This document shows, piece after piece, positions 1-7,597 of a stretch of 64,000 nucleotides of DNA. Each line of letters begins with the position of its first letter. Positions within the stretch are counted from its first letter, which is position 1. Made by a program: the position numbers and the translations under genes. This DNA is from Streptomyces tropicalis (lineage in GTDB: Bacteria; Actinomycetota; Actinomycetes; Streptomycetales; Streptomycetaceae), in assembly GCF_029269835.1 (NCBI RefSeq), contig NZ_JARJBB010000010.1, forward strand, positions 124,001 to 188,000, given 5' to 3'. The notes beneath the pieces are model-generated. The model did no database searches. It had not been told where the DNA came from and worked only from the letters and a program-made list of their open reading frames with translations.

Positions 1-1
1 C

Positions 2-748
2 GCGATCCGGGACTACAACGCGGCCCCCTACCTGGTGCTCGCCACCAAGGCCGGTCTGGTCAAGAAGACGCCTCTGAAGGATTACGATTCGCCGCGTTCC
101 GGCGGTGTGATCGCGATCAACCTGCGCGAGCGCGAGGACGGTTCGGACGACGAGCTGATCGGTGCCGAACTGGTCTCGGCCGACGACGATCTCCTTCTGA
201 TCAGCAAGAAGGCACAGTCGATCAGGTTCACGGCCTCGGACGACACCCTGCGACCGATGGGCCGTGCGACCTCGGGCGTCAAGGGCATGAGCTTCCGCGA
301 GAGCGACGAGCTGCTCTCGATGAATGTTGTTCGACCCGGTACGTTCGTGTTCACTGCCACCGACGGCGGGTACGCCAAGCGCACCCGTGTCGACGAGTAC
401 CGCGTCCAGGGTCGCGGCGGCCTGGGAATCAAGGCCGCCAAGATCGTCGAGGACCGCGGGTCGCTCGTGGGTGCGCTGGTCGTCGAGGAGACGGACGAGA
501 TCCTCGCGATCACGCTCTCGGGCGGTGTGATTCGTACGCGAGTCAGCGGGGTCAGGGAGACGGGCCGTGACACCATGGGCGTCCAACTGATCAACCTGGG
601 CAAGCGCGATGCCGTCGTCGGTATCGCACGCAACGCCGAGGCGGGGCGCGAGGCGGAGGAAGTCGACGGCGACGTGGCCGTGGACGAGTCCGCGGAAGGT
701 GTCGCGATCATCGGCACGGACGAGGGTGAGGCGCCCTCGGACGAGTAG
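2..748 (+). CDS. gyrA: DNA gyrase subunit A, C-terminal part (5' end outside window)
   Basis: This is the 3' end of gyrA; the frame is open from base 2 and its start lies upstream of the window. GyrA is the breakage-reunion subunit of DNA gyrase, which introduces negative supercoils. Only the C-terminal DNA-wrapping beta-pinwheel is present. The repeated blades are visible as GVIAI, ATSGVKGM, GRGGLGIKA and GRDTMGVQL motifs spread over about 190 codons. An acidic tail of about 40 residues rich in Glu, Asp and Ala follows, as is usual in actinobacterial GyrA. The catalytic Tyr and the quinolone-resistance region lie outside the window. The stop at 746-748 is 18 bases before the DUF3566 gene, so the two are probably co-transcribed. 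Blade identity is clear; the full length cannot be judged. Confidence 0.96.
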   Translation, partial: AIRDYNAAPYLVLATKAGLVKKTPLKDYDSPRSGGVIAINLREREDGSDDELIGAELVSADDDLLLISKKAQSIRFTASDDTLRPMGRATSGVKGMSFRESDELLSMNVVRPGTFVFTATDGGYAKRTRVDEYRVQGRGGLGIKAAKIVEDRGSLVGALVVEETDEILAITLSGGVIRTRVSGVRETGRDTMGVQLINLGKRDAVVGIARNAEAGREAEEVDGDVAVDESAEGVAIIGTDEGEAPSDE

Positions 749-766
749 CACGAGGAGAGAGTCATC

Positions 767-1531
767 GTGAGCGGAGCCACGGGCGCCGGGTCGGCCGGTC
801 ATTCCCCCGGCAGGGAATCGGACGGCGGCGGCCGTGGCTCCGCCGCGCGGGCGGCGGACTCGCACACCACCAATCTGAAGGCGATCGAGCCGTCCGCGAC
901 GGAGTCGCCCGCACCCGACACGTCCCAGGGGGGAACGGTGACGGACACCCGAGGTCCGCAGGCCCAGCAGGCGCAGCCCGCCGGTGGCGCGCAGGCGACT
1001 CCTTCCCACCAGGGCTCCGCCCCGGTGGGCGCCGCCTCCCCGCTGCCGGGCGAGCGCCGTCCGCAGCAGCCGGCCGGCCCGTACCACCCGCCGCAGGCCT
1101 ACCCGGCGGCGTCGGCGTCCTCCGCCCGCCGCCCCCGCACGGACGTCCGCACGGCACCGCGCACCCGCAAGGCCCGGCTCCGGGTGGCCAAGGCCGACCC
1201 GTGGTCGGTCATGAAGGTCAGCTTCCTGCTCTCCATCGCGCTGGGCATCTGCACGGTCGTCGCCGCGGCCGTGCTCTGGATGGTCATGGACGCCATGGGC
1301 GTGTTCTCCACGGTCGGCGGGACGATCTCCGAGGCCACCGGCTCCAACGAGTCGAACGGCTTCGACCTGCAGTCCTTCCTCTCCCTGCCGAACGTCCTGA
1401 TGTTCACGTCGATCATCGCGGTCATCGACGTCGTCCTCGCCACGGCCCTCGCGACGCTCGGCGCCTTCATCTACAACATCTCCGCGGGCTTCGTCGGCGG
1501 CGTCGAACTGACCCTGGCCGAGGACGAGTGA
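767..1531 (+). CDS. DUF3566 domain membrane protein
   Basis: A 254-residue membrane protein of the DUF3566 family, which sits directly downstream of gyrA in many actinobacteria. Residues 1-130 are a disordered, Pro/Ala/Gln-rich cytoplasmic segment. The conserved part follows, with a basic stretch (RTRKARLRVAKADPW, about 132-146), a first membrane helix at about 150-174, a polar loop, and a second helix at about 209-234. The GTG start follows a GAGGAGAGA ribosome binding site with suitable spacing, and the gene lies 18 bases after gyrA. The exact role is not established; the location suggests coupling to chromosome or cell-envelope functions, which is inference only. Confidence 0.9.
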   Translation: MSGATGAGSAGHSPGRESDGGGRGSAARAADSHTTNLKAIEPSATESPAPDTSQGGTVTDTRGPQAQQAQPAGGAQATPSHQGSAPVGAASPLPGERRPQQPAGPYHPPQAYPAASASSARRPRTDVRTAPRTRKARLRVAKADPWSVMKVSFLLSIALGICTVVAAAVLWMVMDAMGVFSTVGGTISEATGSNESNGFDLQSFLSLPNVLMFTSIIAVIDVVLATALATLGAFIYNISAGFVGGVELTLAEDE

Positions 1532-1562
1532 GACACCCGGGCAGCGGCCCGGACAACCGATT

Positions 1563-1591
1563 TTGGGACTGCGCATGTCGTGCGCTAATCT
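1563..1591 (+). promoter_or_regulatory. Promoter of tRNA-Ile
   Basis: A TTGGGA -35 element at 1563-1568 and a TAATCT -10 element at 1586-1591 are separated by 17 bases. They match the housekeeping sigma (HrdB) consensus well. The -10 lies 42 bases before the mature tRNA-Ile and no other gene intervenes. Confidence 0.6.
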
Positions 1592-1632
1592 TCAGGAGTC
1601 AGCGCGCGGGACACACCCCCGCAGAGCGCGGC

Positions 1633-1706
1633 GGGGCTATAGCTCAGTTGGTTAGAGCGCATCCCTGATAAGGATGAGGCCACAGGTTCAAATCCTGTTA
1701 GCCCCA
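1633..1706 (+). tRNA. tRNA-Ile (anticodon GAU)
   Basis: A complete cloverleaf of 74 bases. The GGGGCTA acceptor strand pairs with TAGCCCC at 1699-1705, with discriminator A at 1706. The anticodon stem CATCC/GGATG flanks loop CTGATAA with anticodon GAT. The T arm has the GGTTCAAATCC pattern. No CCA is encoded. The 3' half is duplicated at 7598-7640, so this gene is the integration site of the element that follows. Confidence 0.97.
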
Positions 1707-1707
1707 C
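1665..1707 (+). repeat. attL-like site inside tRNA-Ile (43-bp direct repeat, left copy)
   Basis: From the anticodon loop to one base past the discriminator, these 43 bases recur at 7598-7640 with a single difference (T1699 versus G7632). Tyrosine integrases commonly use the 3' half of a tRNA gene as attachment core and restore the tRNA on integration. That fits the intact tRNA on this side and the headless half-tRNA on the other. Confidence 0.85.
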
Positions 1708-1724
1708 TTCTGAACCTGGTTCCG

Positions 1725-1758
1725 AAAGAGCGTCTCCCTTGGTGGGAGGCGCTTTTTT
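1725..1758 (+). terminator. Rho-independent terminator after tRNA-Ile
   Basis: A nine-base-pair stem GCGTCTCCC/GGGAGGCGC (1730-1738 with 1744-1752, one G-T pair) and a five-base loop are followed by six T residues. This classical terminator lies about 25 bases after the tRNA. It is inside the att-flanked segment. Confidence 0.85.
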
Positions 1759-1779
1759 CGTTGCTGGGCGCATGGAGGG

Positions 1780-2241
1780 GTGGCGGTCCGCGTCGGTGCG
1801 GAGCGGTTCCCTTGGGCGCTTGTCAGCATGATCGTCGCCCGGATACCAGACGGGCCGGCACGGGCCGGCCTGCCGAAGATCAAAAAATACTCGTGCATCA
1901 GGCGCGGCTACGGGGAGAAACGGGACGGCTACTTCCGAGGCGCCTACCGGATCGGGCCGCTCAAGTACGGAACATTCGGCACCATCCGGCGCTGGGACTG
2001 GGGTGGCGGGCCGACGCTGAAGGCCGCCGCGAAGCTCGCCGGCGTGAACACCGGGACTGTGTCGAACGTCCTCAGCCATGCCGAGGTGGTGGAGGAGACC
2101 CGCGTCCACGTCACGCAGGCCATGTCCGACCTCGGTTACATAACAGCCGGACCGCGGAGGAGACGGCGGCCCACTGGCGCCGCAGCGCCTTCAGATCGCG
2201 CCTCTTCCATCTGGCGGCCACGGGGGCATACCAAGGCCTGA
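1780..2241 (+). pseudogene. LacI-family HTH fragment in decayed element DNA
   Basis: An open frame of 153 codons in which only residues 79-125 (bases about 2014-2155) are recognisable. LKAAAKLAGVN, TGTVSNVLSH, ETRVHV and SDLGY follow the LacI N-terminal helix-turn-helix and hinge pattern closely. After the LGY motif the frame runs into Arg-rich sequence, and there is no periplasmic-binding-like sensor domain. The first 75 residues match nothing I recognise. The piece is therefore best read as the DNA-binding head of a LacI repressor that lost its body during decay of the element. It could be a small free-standing HTH protein, but no convincing ribosome binding site precedes it. Confidence 0.5.
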
Positions 2242-2262
2242 GAGGGCTGGTGAGGAAGGGGT

Positions 2263-2568
2263 GTGTACGGGCCGTGGCATCTCGGTGTCGATCCTGGCCG
2301 GACCAGCGATGCCGGGCACCCTCGTGCGAGGTCGAGGCGCGGCGAGCCGCGCGACGTCCTGTGGGTGCCGATTGTTGCCGGGCTCACGCCGCGCGGGCTC
2401 CGCCGGATGCACCGCACGCGCATGGCGAGCCTGCGCACCGAGCGGGTTCTCATGGATGAGCGGATGGGCCACATCGACGGCTCCTTCTCGCCCCGCTACC
2501 CTCAGTCACCGTCGAGATGGGGCACCGGCTCGTGGCTGGGCTGGCGGGGGACTGGGTTGGAGCGTTGA
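2263..2568 (+). pseudogene. Tyrosine integrase, C-terminal remnant
   Basis: The frame encodes a short stretch typical of the catalytic C-terminus of Streptomyces element integrases: GLTPRGLRRMHRTRM (about residues 40-54), LMDERMGH (63-70), then DGSFSPRY. The usual family pattern is LTPHGLRHSHKT, LMDERMGH and ARYSH. Here the box II His (HGLRH) is replaced by Arg (RGLRR), and everything N-terminal, including the first catalytic Arg, is missing. The protein can therefore not be active. It lies between the two att copies, where an integrase is expected, and very likely identifies the recombinase that made the insertion. Confidence 0.65.
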
Positions 2569-2880
2569 AAGCGCGGCTCATAATGCGGGCGGCCTCGGCG
2601 GTGGCCGTCCTTGTCTCTCTCCTCGGAGAGCGCGTGAGAGTAATGCGCAGGGAACCGGCCCGCCCCTCGTGAAGACCGGCAACTGCCACGCGGTCAGGTG
2701 GGAAGCTGTCCGGCGGCAGCTTCCAGAGAGACACAGTGTTGGTGCACCGCGATGATCGGCCGCCAGGCTTCCTACCTGCCCCGCCACCGGCGCGGATCCG
2801 TGAGATCGACGAGGTGATCTCCACACCACCCTGCCGAGTATGCTCTTCGGGTTCTCTCGTCCTGACCAGCTGAACCGGAG
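2569..2880. other. Gene-free stretch in the element
   Basis: Between the integrase remnant and the DUF4333 gene I see no frame with family resemblance, no hairpin with a T tract, and only short overlapping frames on both strands. It is probably eroded element DNA plus the promoter region of the lipoprotein gene. A GGAG ribosome binding site lies at 2877-2880. Confidence 0.5.
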
Positions 2881-2886
2881 TGCATG

Positions 2887-3243
2887 ATGTTCAAAGCCCG
2901 GACGGCCACTGGCATGTCGATACTCGCCCTTGCCGCTGGCAGCACGCTACTCCTTGGCTGCTCGGCCTCCGTCGAGGTCAAGAAGTCCACGCCGCCGAAG
3001 CTGTCGGCGGGCAAGCTTTCCACCACGCTGTCCGAAAAGCTCGCCGCAGCCACGGGGCAACCGAGGCCGCATGTCTCCTGTCCCGAGGATCTCGTCGGTA
3101 AGGTCGGCACCACCTCGCGCTGCACCCTCACTGCAGACGACGGCAGCACCTTGGGTGTGACGGTCAAGGTCACCTCTGTCAGAGGAGACCGCATCAACTA
3201 TGACTTCAAGGCTGACGACAAGGCTTCGTCCTCCCAGCATTAG
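2887..3243 (+). CDS. DUF4333 lipoprotein
   Basis: A 118-residue secreted lipoprotein. The N-terminus has a short basic region, a hydrophobic core and a lipobox ending LLLGC, so Cys at about position 24 would be lipidated. The mature part carries the DUF4333 pattern: a conserved CPEDL, then VGTTSRC with the second Cys, then VTVKVTSV and NYDFK at the C-terminus. The two mature cysteines probably form a disulfide. ATG at 2887 is preferred over ATG at 2884 because GGAG at 2877-2880 then has a six-base spacer. It is the first gene of a group that continues with type VII-like proteins. The function of DUF4333 is not known. Confidence 0.85.
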   Translation: MFKARTATGMSILALAAGSTLLLGCSASVEVKKSTPPKLSAGKLSTTLSEKLAAATGQPRPHVSCPEDLVGKVGTTSRCTLTADDGSTLGVTVKVTSVRGDRINYDFKADDKASSSQH

Positions 3244-3370
3244 CCTCCTGAAGGCAGAGTTGGGCCAGACGACCCCTTCTTGAAGGGCTGAAGGCAGTAC
3301 GGGTGCGAGCGGACAGTTGCACGCTTACCTCGCTGGCGCCGGGCACCGGCAAGTACGGGAGGAAAGACGC

Positions 3371-3799
3371 ATGGCAGGGACGGATTCGAGAAGCGCGGCG
3401 GCCCAGCCGGTCGGGATGCGTCTGAACCAGGTACCGGGCGACGTTGGAGGATCAGCCGCATCACCGGGACTGAACGGTCAGAAGAAGCTCGCTTCCACAC
3501 CGGCTCAGAAGCAGGCCGCGGCCAATGCTATCGAGCAGCACATTGAGCCTGACACCCGCAAGGCGGGAGACTACGCAGACACGGATACTGCCGCGGCGGT
3601 AAAGGCCTTCAGGGACGGATGGCACACCTCTGGGGCGTTGAAGAAGGCACATGCGGCTTGGGGCGAGCAGGTGAAGAACCTGATGAACAGGCTCGGCTCG
3701 GACAAGGCAGCGCTGCGCAACGCCAACACCACCTTGCAGACCACCGACTTCCAGGTCGGGACGAACGCGAATTCGGTCTCGGTGTTCGACGGGTTCTGA
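3371..3799 (+). CDS. Small helical WXG100-like protein of a type VII secretion cassette
   Basis: A 142-residue protein with a disordered N-terminus (about 1-35) and a predicted helical remainder. No signal peptide or membrane segment is present. The central WHTSGALKKAHAAWGEQVKNL segment and the TTLQTTDFQVG to VSVFDGF tail resemble the small partner proteins encoded beside WXG100-type substrates in Streptomyces. The start at 3371 follows GGGAGGA with good spacing; an upstream in-frame start lacks one. The next gene, 75 bases downstream, encodes a longer protein with a WXG100-like head, so the two may form a heterodimer in the manner of EsxA/EsxB. That pairing is inference. Confidence 0.6.
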   Translation: MAGTDSRSAAAQPVGMRLNQVPGDVGGSAASPGLNGQKKLASTPAQKQAAANAIEQHIEPDTRKAGDYADTDTAAAVKAFRDGWHTSGALKKAHAAWGEQVKNLMNRLGSDKAALRNANTTLQTTDFQVGTNANSVSVFDGF

Positions 3800-3874
3800 C
3801 CGGGCAGCGTGCGCGGCTCGATCCAGGGACATGGGCGTGGCTCGCAGACATCTAGCAATGACCACGGGGGACCA

Positions 3875-5200
3875 ATGCCGACGTTCCACGAGATCCTGAC
3901 GACCGACCTTTCTGCGCTCACGACTGCCGCAGACCACTGGGACGGGATGGCGAAGGAGTTTCACAAGCAGGAGACCGCGTACCGGCGAGACGTCCACGGA
4001 ATCACCCTGGGTCCTGGCTGGTCAGGCTTGAGCGCGGACGCGGCGAGCGGACGGTTCAACGTCACGCTGAAGCAGTTCCAGGCTGCGCAGGTGGAGGCCA
4101 GGGGGGTGGCCTCACTGCTGCGTGAGGCGCACACGGACTTCGTGAATCTTCGCAGAAATTTGGAATCTGCCCGGAAGGACGCCATCAAGGCGGGCATGGC
4201 GGTCTCGGAAGGAGGCGTGGTCTCCTACGACACCACCAAGCTGAGCGAGGGCGAGCGCAACGCCCTGCACCACGATCCCGACTTCCAGCACTCTGTGGGC
4301 AAGGCTGTCGCCTCCTGGCAGGCGGAGATCGATCGGCTCGTGAAGGACATGAGTGACACCGATGCTGAAGTCGAGAATGCCCTCACTCGGGTGGTGATCG
4401 ACTCCGACGAGAGGGACGGCACGCTCACCGGCTTCAACAGCCACGCTCATGGTGAGATCAAGACCTATGAGGCGGAGGCCAAGCGCGAGGCGGCCCAGAC
4501 CAGGCTCGATGGGTGGAAGTACAAGGGCAAGACCGAGACGTCCGGCCCCGATGTTGGAGCGGACGCGGAGGCGCCGGACTTCGGATCCGGCAATCTCGGC
4601 GAGGTGGAGGCGCATGCCGACCTGGGAAGCGCGAGCACCGAGGGCTCCTTCACCAGGGGGGCGTGGAAACTGGACAGGAAGGCTGAGGCCTACGCGGGCG
4701 CCAAGGGCTCTGCCAGTGGCAGTTTTTCCAAAGATGGCGCGAACGGAGATGCGAGCGTCTTTGCTGGAGCTGAAGGTTCGGCCGGAGGTGGTGCCGATGT
4801 CGGTCCGGTCGGTGTTTCCGGCAAGATCGAGGGAACAGTGGGCAGCGACGCTAAAGCCGACGCGACGGTTGATAAAGAGGGCGTGCATGTGAGTGGCGAG
4901 GCCTTCGCGGGAGCCAAGGGCGGCGGTGAGGTCGGCGCGGACGTTGGAGGAATCTCGGCGGGCTTCTCAGCCGAGGGTTGGGTCGGCCCCGGTGCCGAGG
5001 CGAGCTGGGGCTATGAAAAGAACAACGAAGGCGTCTGGGATTTCAACACCAAGGTGGGTCTGTCCCCCGCCCTCGGTGGCGAACTCGGCTTCGATTTCAG
5101 CGTCGACCCGGAGAAGGTTGCTCACACGGCAGGAGAGCTGGCCGATGCCTTGGGCCATGGGGCGAGTTCGTTCGGGCACGCGGTCACCAGTGTGTTCTGA
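3875..5200 (+). CDS. Type VII secretion-like protein with WXG100-like head and Gly/Ala-rich repetitive tail
   Basis: A 441-residue protein. Residues 1-110 are helical with a WSGLSADAA turn (about 46-54), corresponding to the WXG motif of ESX substrates, where it follows LGPGW. A linker helix region runs to about 225. Residues 230-415 are unusual: low in hydrophobics, rich in Gly/Ala/Glu, with repeated AEAYAGAKGSASG, VFAGAEGSAGG and AFAGAKGGGEVG units that look like a repetitive beta structure. The tail ends in a short amphipathic helix. No toxin motif, signal peptide or membrane anchor is visible. The start at 3875 follows GGGG. No EccC-type ATPase is in the window, so secretion would depend on an apparatus encoded elsewhere. 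Confidence 0.65.
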   Translation: MPTFHEILTTDLSALTTAADHWDGMAKEFHKQETAYRRDVHGITLGPGWSGLSADAASGRFNVTLKQFQAAQVEARGVASLLREAHTDFVNLRRNLESARKDAIKAGMAVSEGGVVSYDTTKLSEGERNALHHDPDFQHSVGKAVASWQAEIDRLVKDMSDTDAEVENALTRVVIDSDERDGTLTGFNSHAHGEIKTYEAEAKREAAQTRLDGWKYKGKTETSGPDVGADAEAPDFGSGNLGEVEAHADLGSASTEGSFTRGAWKLDRKAEAYAGAKGSASGSFSKDGANGDASVFAGAEGSAGGGADVGPVGVSGKIEGTVGSDAKADATVDKEGVHVSGEAFAGAKGGGEVGADVGGISAGFSAEGWVGPGAEASWGYEKNNEGVWDFNTKVGLSPALGGELGFDFSVDPEKVAHTAGELADALGHGASSFGHAVTSVF

Positions 5201-5280
5201 CTCGAACAGCACCGTACTCTGAACCAGCGTTCAGCTGGCCTACCGCCCCGAATGCGTCTTCGGAGGAAGGAAACCTCACG

Positions 5281-5778
5281 ATGCCGACGGCCCTGCCGAT
5301 CCCGATCTACTTCGACGTACCACGAGGCTGGCAATCCGCGCCTCCGGATGAAGTAGGGGCACCCGGTGCAGCGTTTGTCGCGGTCCATCCGCCGGCGGAC
5401 GCCGGCTTCACCGCCAACATCACCATTGATGGCGCATATCGGCCTGACACGGTCACGCTGCCCGAGATTGCTGACGAGTCGGTGGCTCACCTGGGAGGGT
5501 CCGTCACGTCACACATGGTCATTGACCGCCGCGAGACCGGTTCCGCAGATGCGCCTGGTCTCACACAGACGCTGGCCCTCTCCATAGTCGTCGGTGGAAA
5601 CCGTCATGACCTCGTTCAGTCACAGGTGTACATCTCCATGGTCGATGTCGACGATCCGCGCAGGCGGGTCGTGATCCGTCTGACGCTCACCTCCACCACA
5701 TCGCAGCATCCCGGCCTGCTCGACGATTTCCGGAATTTGGTGCGCACCATCCGCCCGAGCGAGGGCGCGACGCCTTAG
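5281..5778 (+). CDS. LpqN/DcrB-like protein of the type VII cassette
   Basis: A 165-residue soluble protein beginning PTALPIPIYFDVPRGW, an opening shared by many Streptomyces proteins encoded next to WXG100 genes. The pattern of a short amphipathic start, FVAVHPPADAGFTANITI, a central SVAHLG helix and a final LLDDFRNLVRTIRPS helix resembles the LpqN/DcrB (Mog1/PsbP-like) fold. No signal peptide is seen. A strong GGAGGAAGG ribosome binding site lies upstream. The gene ends two bases before the left inverted repeat of the IS element, so the insertion probably cut its original downstream neighbourhood. The role is unknown; an accessory part in ESX-type secretion is a guess from context. Confidence 0.5.
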   Translation: MPTALPIPIYFDVPRGWQSAPPDEVGAPGAAFVAVHPPADAGFTANITIDGAYRPDTVTLPEIADESVAHLGGSVTSHMVIDRRETGSADAPGLTQTLALSIVVGGNRHDLVQSQVYISMVDVDDPRRRVVIRLTLTSTTSQHPGLLDDFRNLVRTIRPSEGATP

Positions 5779-5779
5779 C

Positions 5780-5806
5780 TGTATTGACCACGAGCGTTGT
5801 TGACAC
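5780..5806 (+). repeat. Left terminal inverted repeat of the IS481 element
   Basis: The outer ten bases (TGTATTGACC) and inner nine bases (AGCGTTGTT) match the reverse complement of 6844-6870. The three bases between them and one further base differ. Confidence 0.8.
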
Positions 5807-5879
5807 TGACCGGGCTTGATCATGGCGAAGACCTCCGGTGTGGTGAAGCTGTCTAGGGCTGCACCGCACGGAGGTCTTC

Positions 5880-6870
5880 GTGTCCCACCGTAATGCCCGG
5901 CTGACCGTTCACGGCAGGCGGCTGCTGGTCGAACGTGTCCGCGCCGGCCGCCCGGTCGCTCATGTAGCCGCCGAGATGGGCATCTCCCGCCCCACAGCCC
6001 ACAAGTGGATCCGCCGCTGGCGAGCCGAAGGCGAGGCTGGCCTTGTCGACCGCTCCAGCCAACCCCGAACAACACCGCACCGCACCCCTGCGGCCGTGGA
6101 GGCCGGCGTCTGCCGGCTGCGGCAGGCCCGCAAGCTTGGCCCGGCCCGCATCGGTCCCATCCTGGGCCTGCCCGCCTCGACCACCCACCGGCTCCTGACC
6201 CGGCACGGCCTTAACCGGCTGGCCCACCTGGACCGGCCCACGGGCCGTGTCATCCGCCGCCACGAACGCGACCGGCCCGGCGAGCTGATCCACGTCGACA
6301 TCAAGAAGCTGGGCAACATCCCCGACGGCGGCGGACACAAGGCCCACGGCAGGGCACAGGGGGTCCGGAACAGCTCCGCGCACCGCGACGCAGCCCGGCC
6401 CCGCACCGTCCACGGCCGCCCCAACCTCGGCTACAGCTACCTGCACACCGCTGTCGACGACCACTCCCGCCTCGCCTACAGCGAGATCCTCACCGACGAG
6501 AAGAAGGAGACGGCCACCGGCTTCTGGCAAAGGGCCCACGCCTTCTTCGCCCAGGCCGGGATCACCGTCGAGCGGGTGCTGACCGACAACGGCTCCTGCT
6601 AGCGCTCCCACGACTGGCGCGATGTCCTGGCAGCGGCCGGGATCGCCCACAAGCGCACCCGGCCCTACCGGCCGCAGACCAACGGCAAGGTCGAACGCTT
6701 CCACCGCACCCTGCTCGACGAATGGGCCTACCTACGGCCCTACACCAACAACACCCAACGCACCGCCGCCCTGGCAGACTTCCTCCACGCCTACAACCAC
6801 CACCGCTGCCACACCGCACTCGGCGGACAGCCACCGATCAGCCGTGTGAACAACGCTGCGGGTCAATACA
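5880..6870 (+). pseudogene. IS481-family transposase with in-frame amber stop
   Basis: The frame opens at GTG 5880, just after the left end, with two helix-turn-helix regions (VAHVAAEMGISRPTAHKWIRRW) followed by an rve-type DDE integrase core. Core landmarks are HVDIKKLG, DDHSRLAYSEI and VLTDNGSC before the stop at 6600-6602, and RPYRPQTNGKVERFHRTL after it in the same frame. IS481 proteins read NGSCYRSH at this point; here TAC (Tyr) has become TAG. One base change therefore separates the copy from a full-length protein. The C-terminal third, including the catalytic Glu region, would be lost. The frame runs to the right inverted repeat without its own stop. It is non-functional unless the stop is read through. 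Confidence 0.88.
6844..6870 (-). repeat. Right terminal inverted repeat of the IS481 element
   Basis: Reverse-complementary to 5780-5806 at 23 of 27 positions. It overlaps the end of the transposase frame. Confidence 0.8.
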
Positions 6871-6898
6871 CCCAGCGCTTCTGTGGACTCGGCGAATC

Positions 6899-6928
6899 TT
6901 GTGCCGCCGGACCCGTCCTTCGTAGGTT
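6899..6928 (+). promoter_or_regulatory. Candidate promoter giving a leaderless transcript
   Basis: TTGTGC (6899-6904) and TAGGTT (6923-6928) are 18 bases apart. The ATG of the following gene begins six bases after the -10, so transcription would start at or near the start codon. No ribosome binding site is visible there, which fits leaderless translation. Confidence 0.45.
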
Positions 6929-6934
6929 GGCCCC

Positions 6935-7447
6935 ATGGGACTCTTCGACAAGCTGACTGGCACGCGGCATCCGGCAGAAGGGGTGTCGCCGGTCCCGCGG
7001 GAGGAGCTGCGGGCGACTCTGCTCGGCCTCAACCAGCCCGAGGTTCCGTACGTCGTCCGCTACAGCGCCGGGGAGCAGTGCGACCTGGTGGCGGAGTGGC
7101 GGTTGACGGAGCCCGCCTGGCAGCAGGTCTTCGTCCGGTCCGAGATCAGTCATGCCGTGCGGATCCGGATGCGCCTGGATCCTGAGGTGCGCGAGGTGCG
7201 TGCGCTTGAGGAGCAGAGGGAGCTGAGCCGGGTGGGAAGTCCGGCACGACTTCAGGTGACGGCGCAGTACTCGCGTGGGCCGAGCCGGACGGTCAGTCGT
7301 CGGTGGACCGTCGGGCGTAATGCTGACGGTCGCCTTGCGGCGACGGAGACCTTCACTTTCGACAGCACCCAGATGCGTGAGCCGCTGCGCGACACCGTCC
7401 TCAAGTCCGGCTGGATCTGGCGGGGAGTCGTCTTCGGCAAGCTGTGA
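6935..7447 (+). CDS. Hypothetical protein near the right end of the element
   Basis: A 170-residue soluble protein that I cannot assign to a named family. It begins MGLFDKLTGTRHP, has a mixed alpha/beta character, conserved-looking aromatics (WRLTEPAWQQVF, about 56-67) and a C-terminal SGWIWRGVVFGKL. No signal peptide or membrane segment is visible. The start is supported by a candidate leaderless promoter ending six bases upstream. It lies between the IS right end and the half-tRNA repeat, so it belongs to the integrated element. Coding bias is normal for Streptomyces, so the gene looks real and intact. Confidence 0.7.
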   Translation: MGLFDKLTGTRHPAEGVSPVPREELRATLLGLNQPEVPYVVRYSAGEQCDLVAEWRLTEPAWQQVFVRSEISHAVRIRMRLDPEVREVRALEEQRELSRVGSPARLQVTAQYSRGPSRTVSRRWTVGRNADGRLAATETFTFDSTQMREPLRDTVLKSGWIWRGVVFGKL

Positions 7448-7597
7448 GGTCATCGGCCGCGCCACCGTCGGCGACCGCGGCCGCCCTGTTCTGTGCACTC
7501 AAGTGAATTCGCCTCCCAGAACAAACGATCACTTGTATGTCCGGCATACTGGCTCTGACTTGCAAAAAGACCTGTATCAGTCGGTCTCCGACCCGTG

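Larger units (their letters stand above)
5780..6870 (+). mobile_element. IS481-family insertion sequence, inactivated
   Basis: An element of 1091 bases bounded by imperfect 27-bp inverted repeats (5780-5806 and 6844-6870; 23 of 27 positions match, and both ends read TGTATTGACC inward). It carries one transposase frame with a premature stop. No target duplication is visible next to the repeats. It sits directly behind the stop codon of the preceding gene. Confidence 0.85.

Noticed and set aside
1674..2459. Open frame starting within tRNA-Ile
   Set aside because: It uses tRNA bases as codons and has no similarity; the neighbouring frame carries the LacI motif.
6841..6935. Target-site duplication of the IS
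   Set aside because: The bases just outside 5780 and 6870 do not match over four or more positions.
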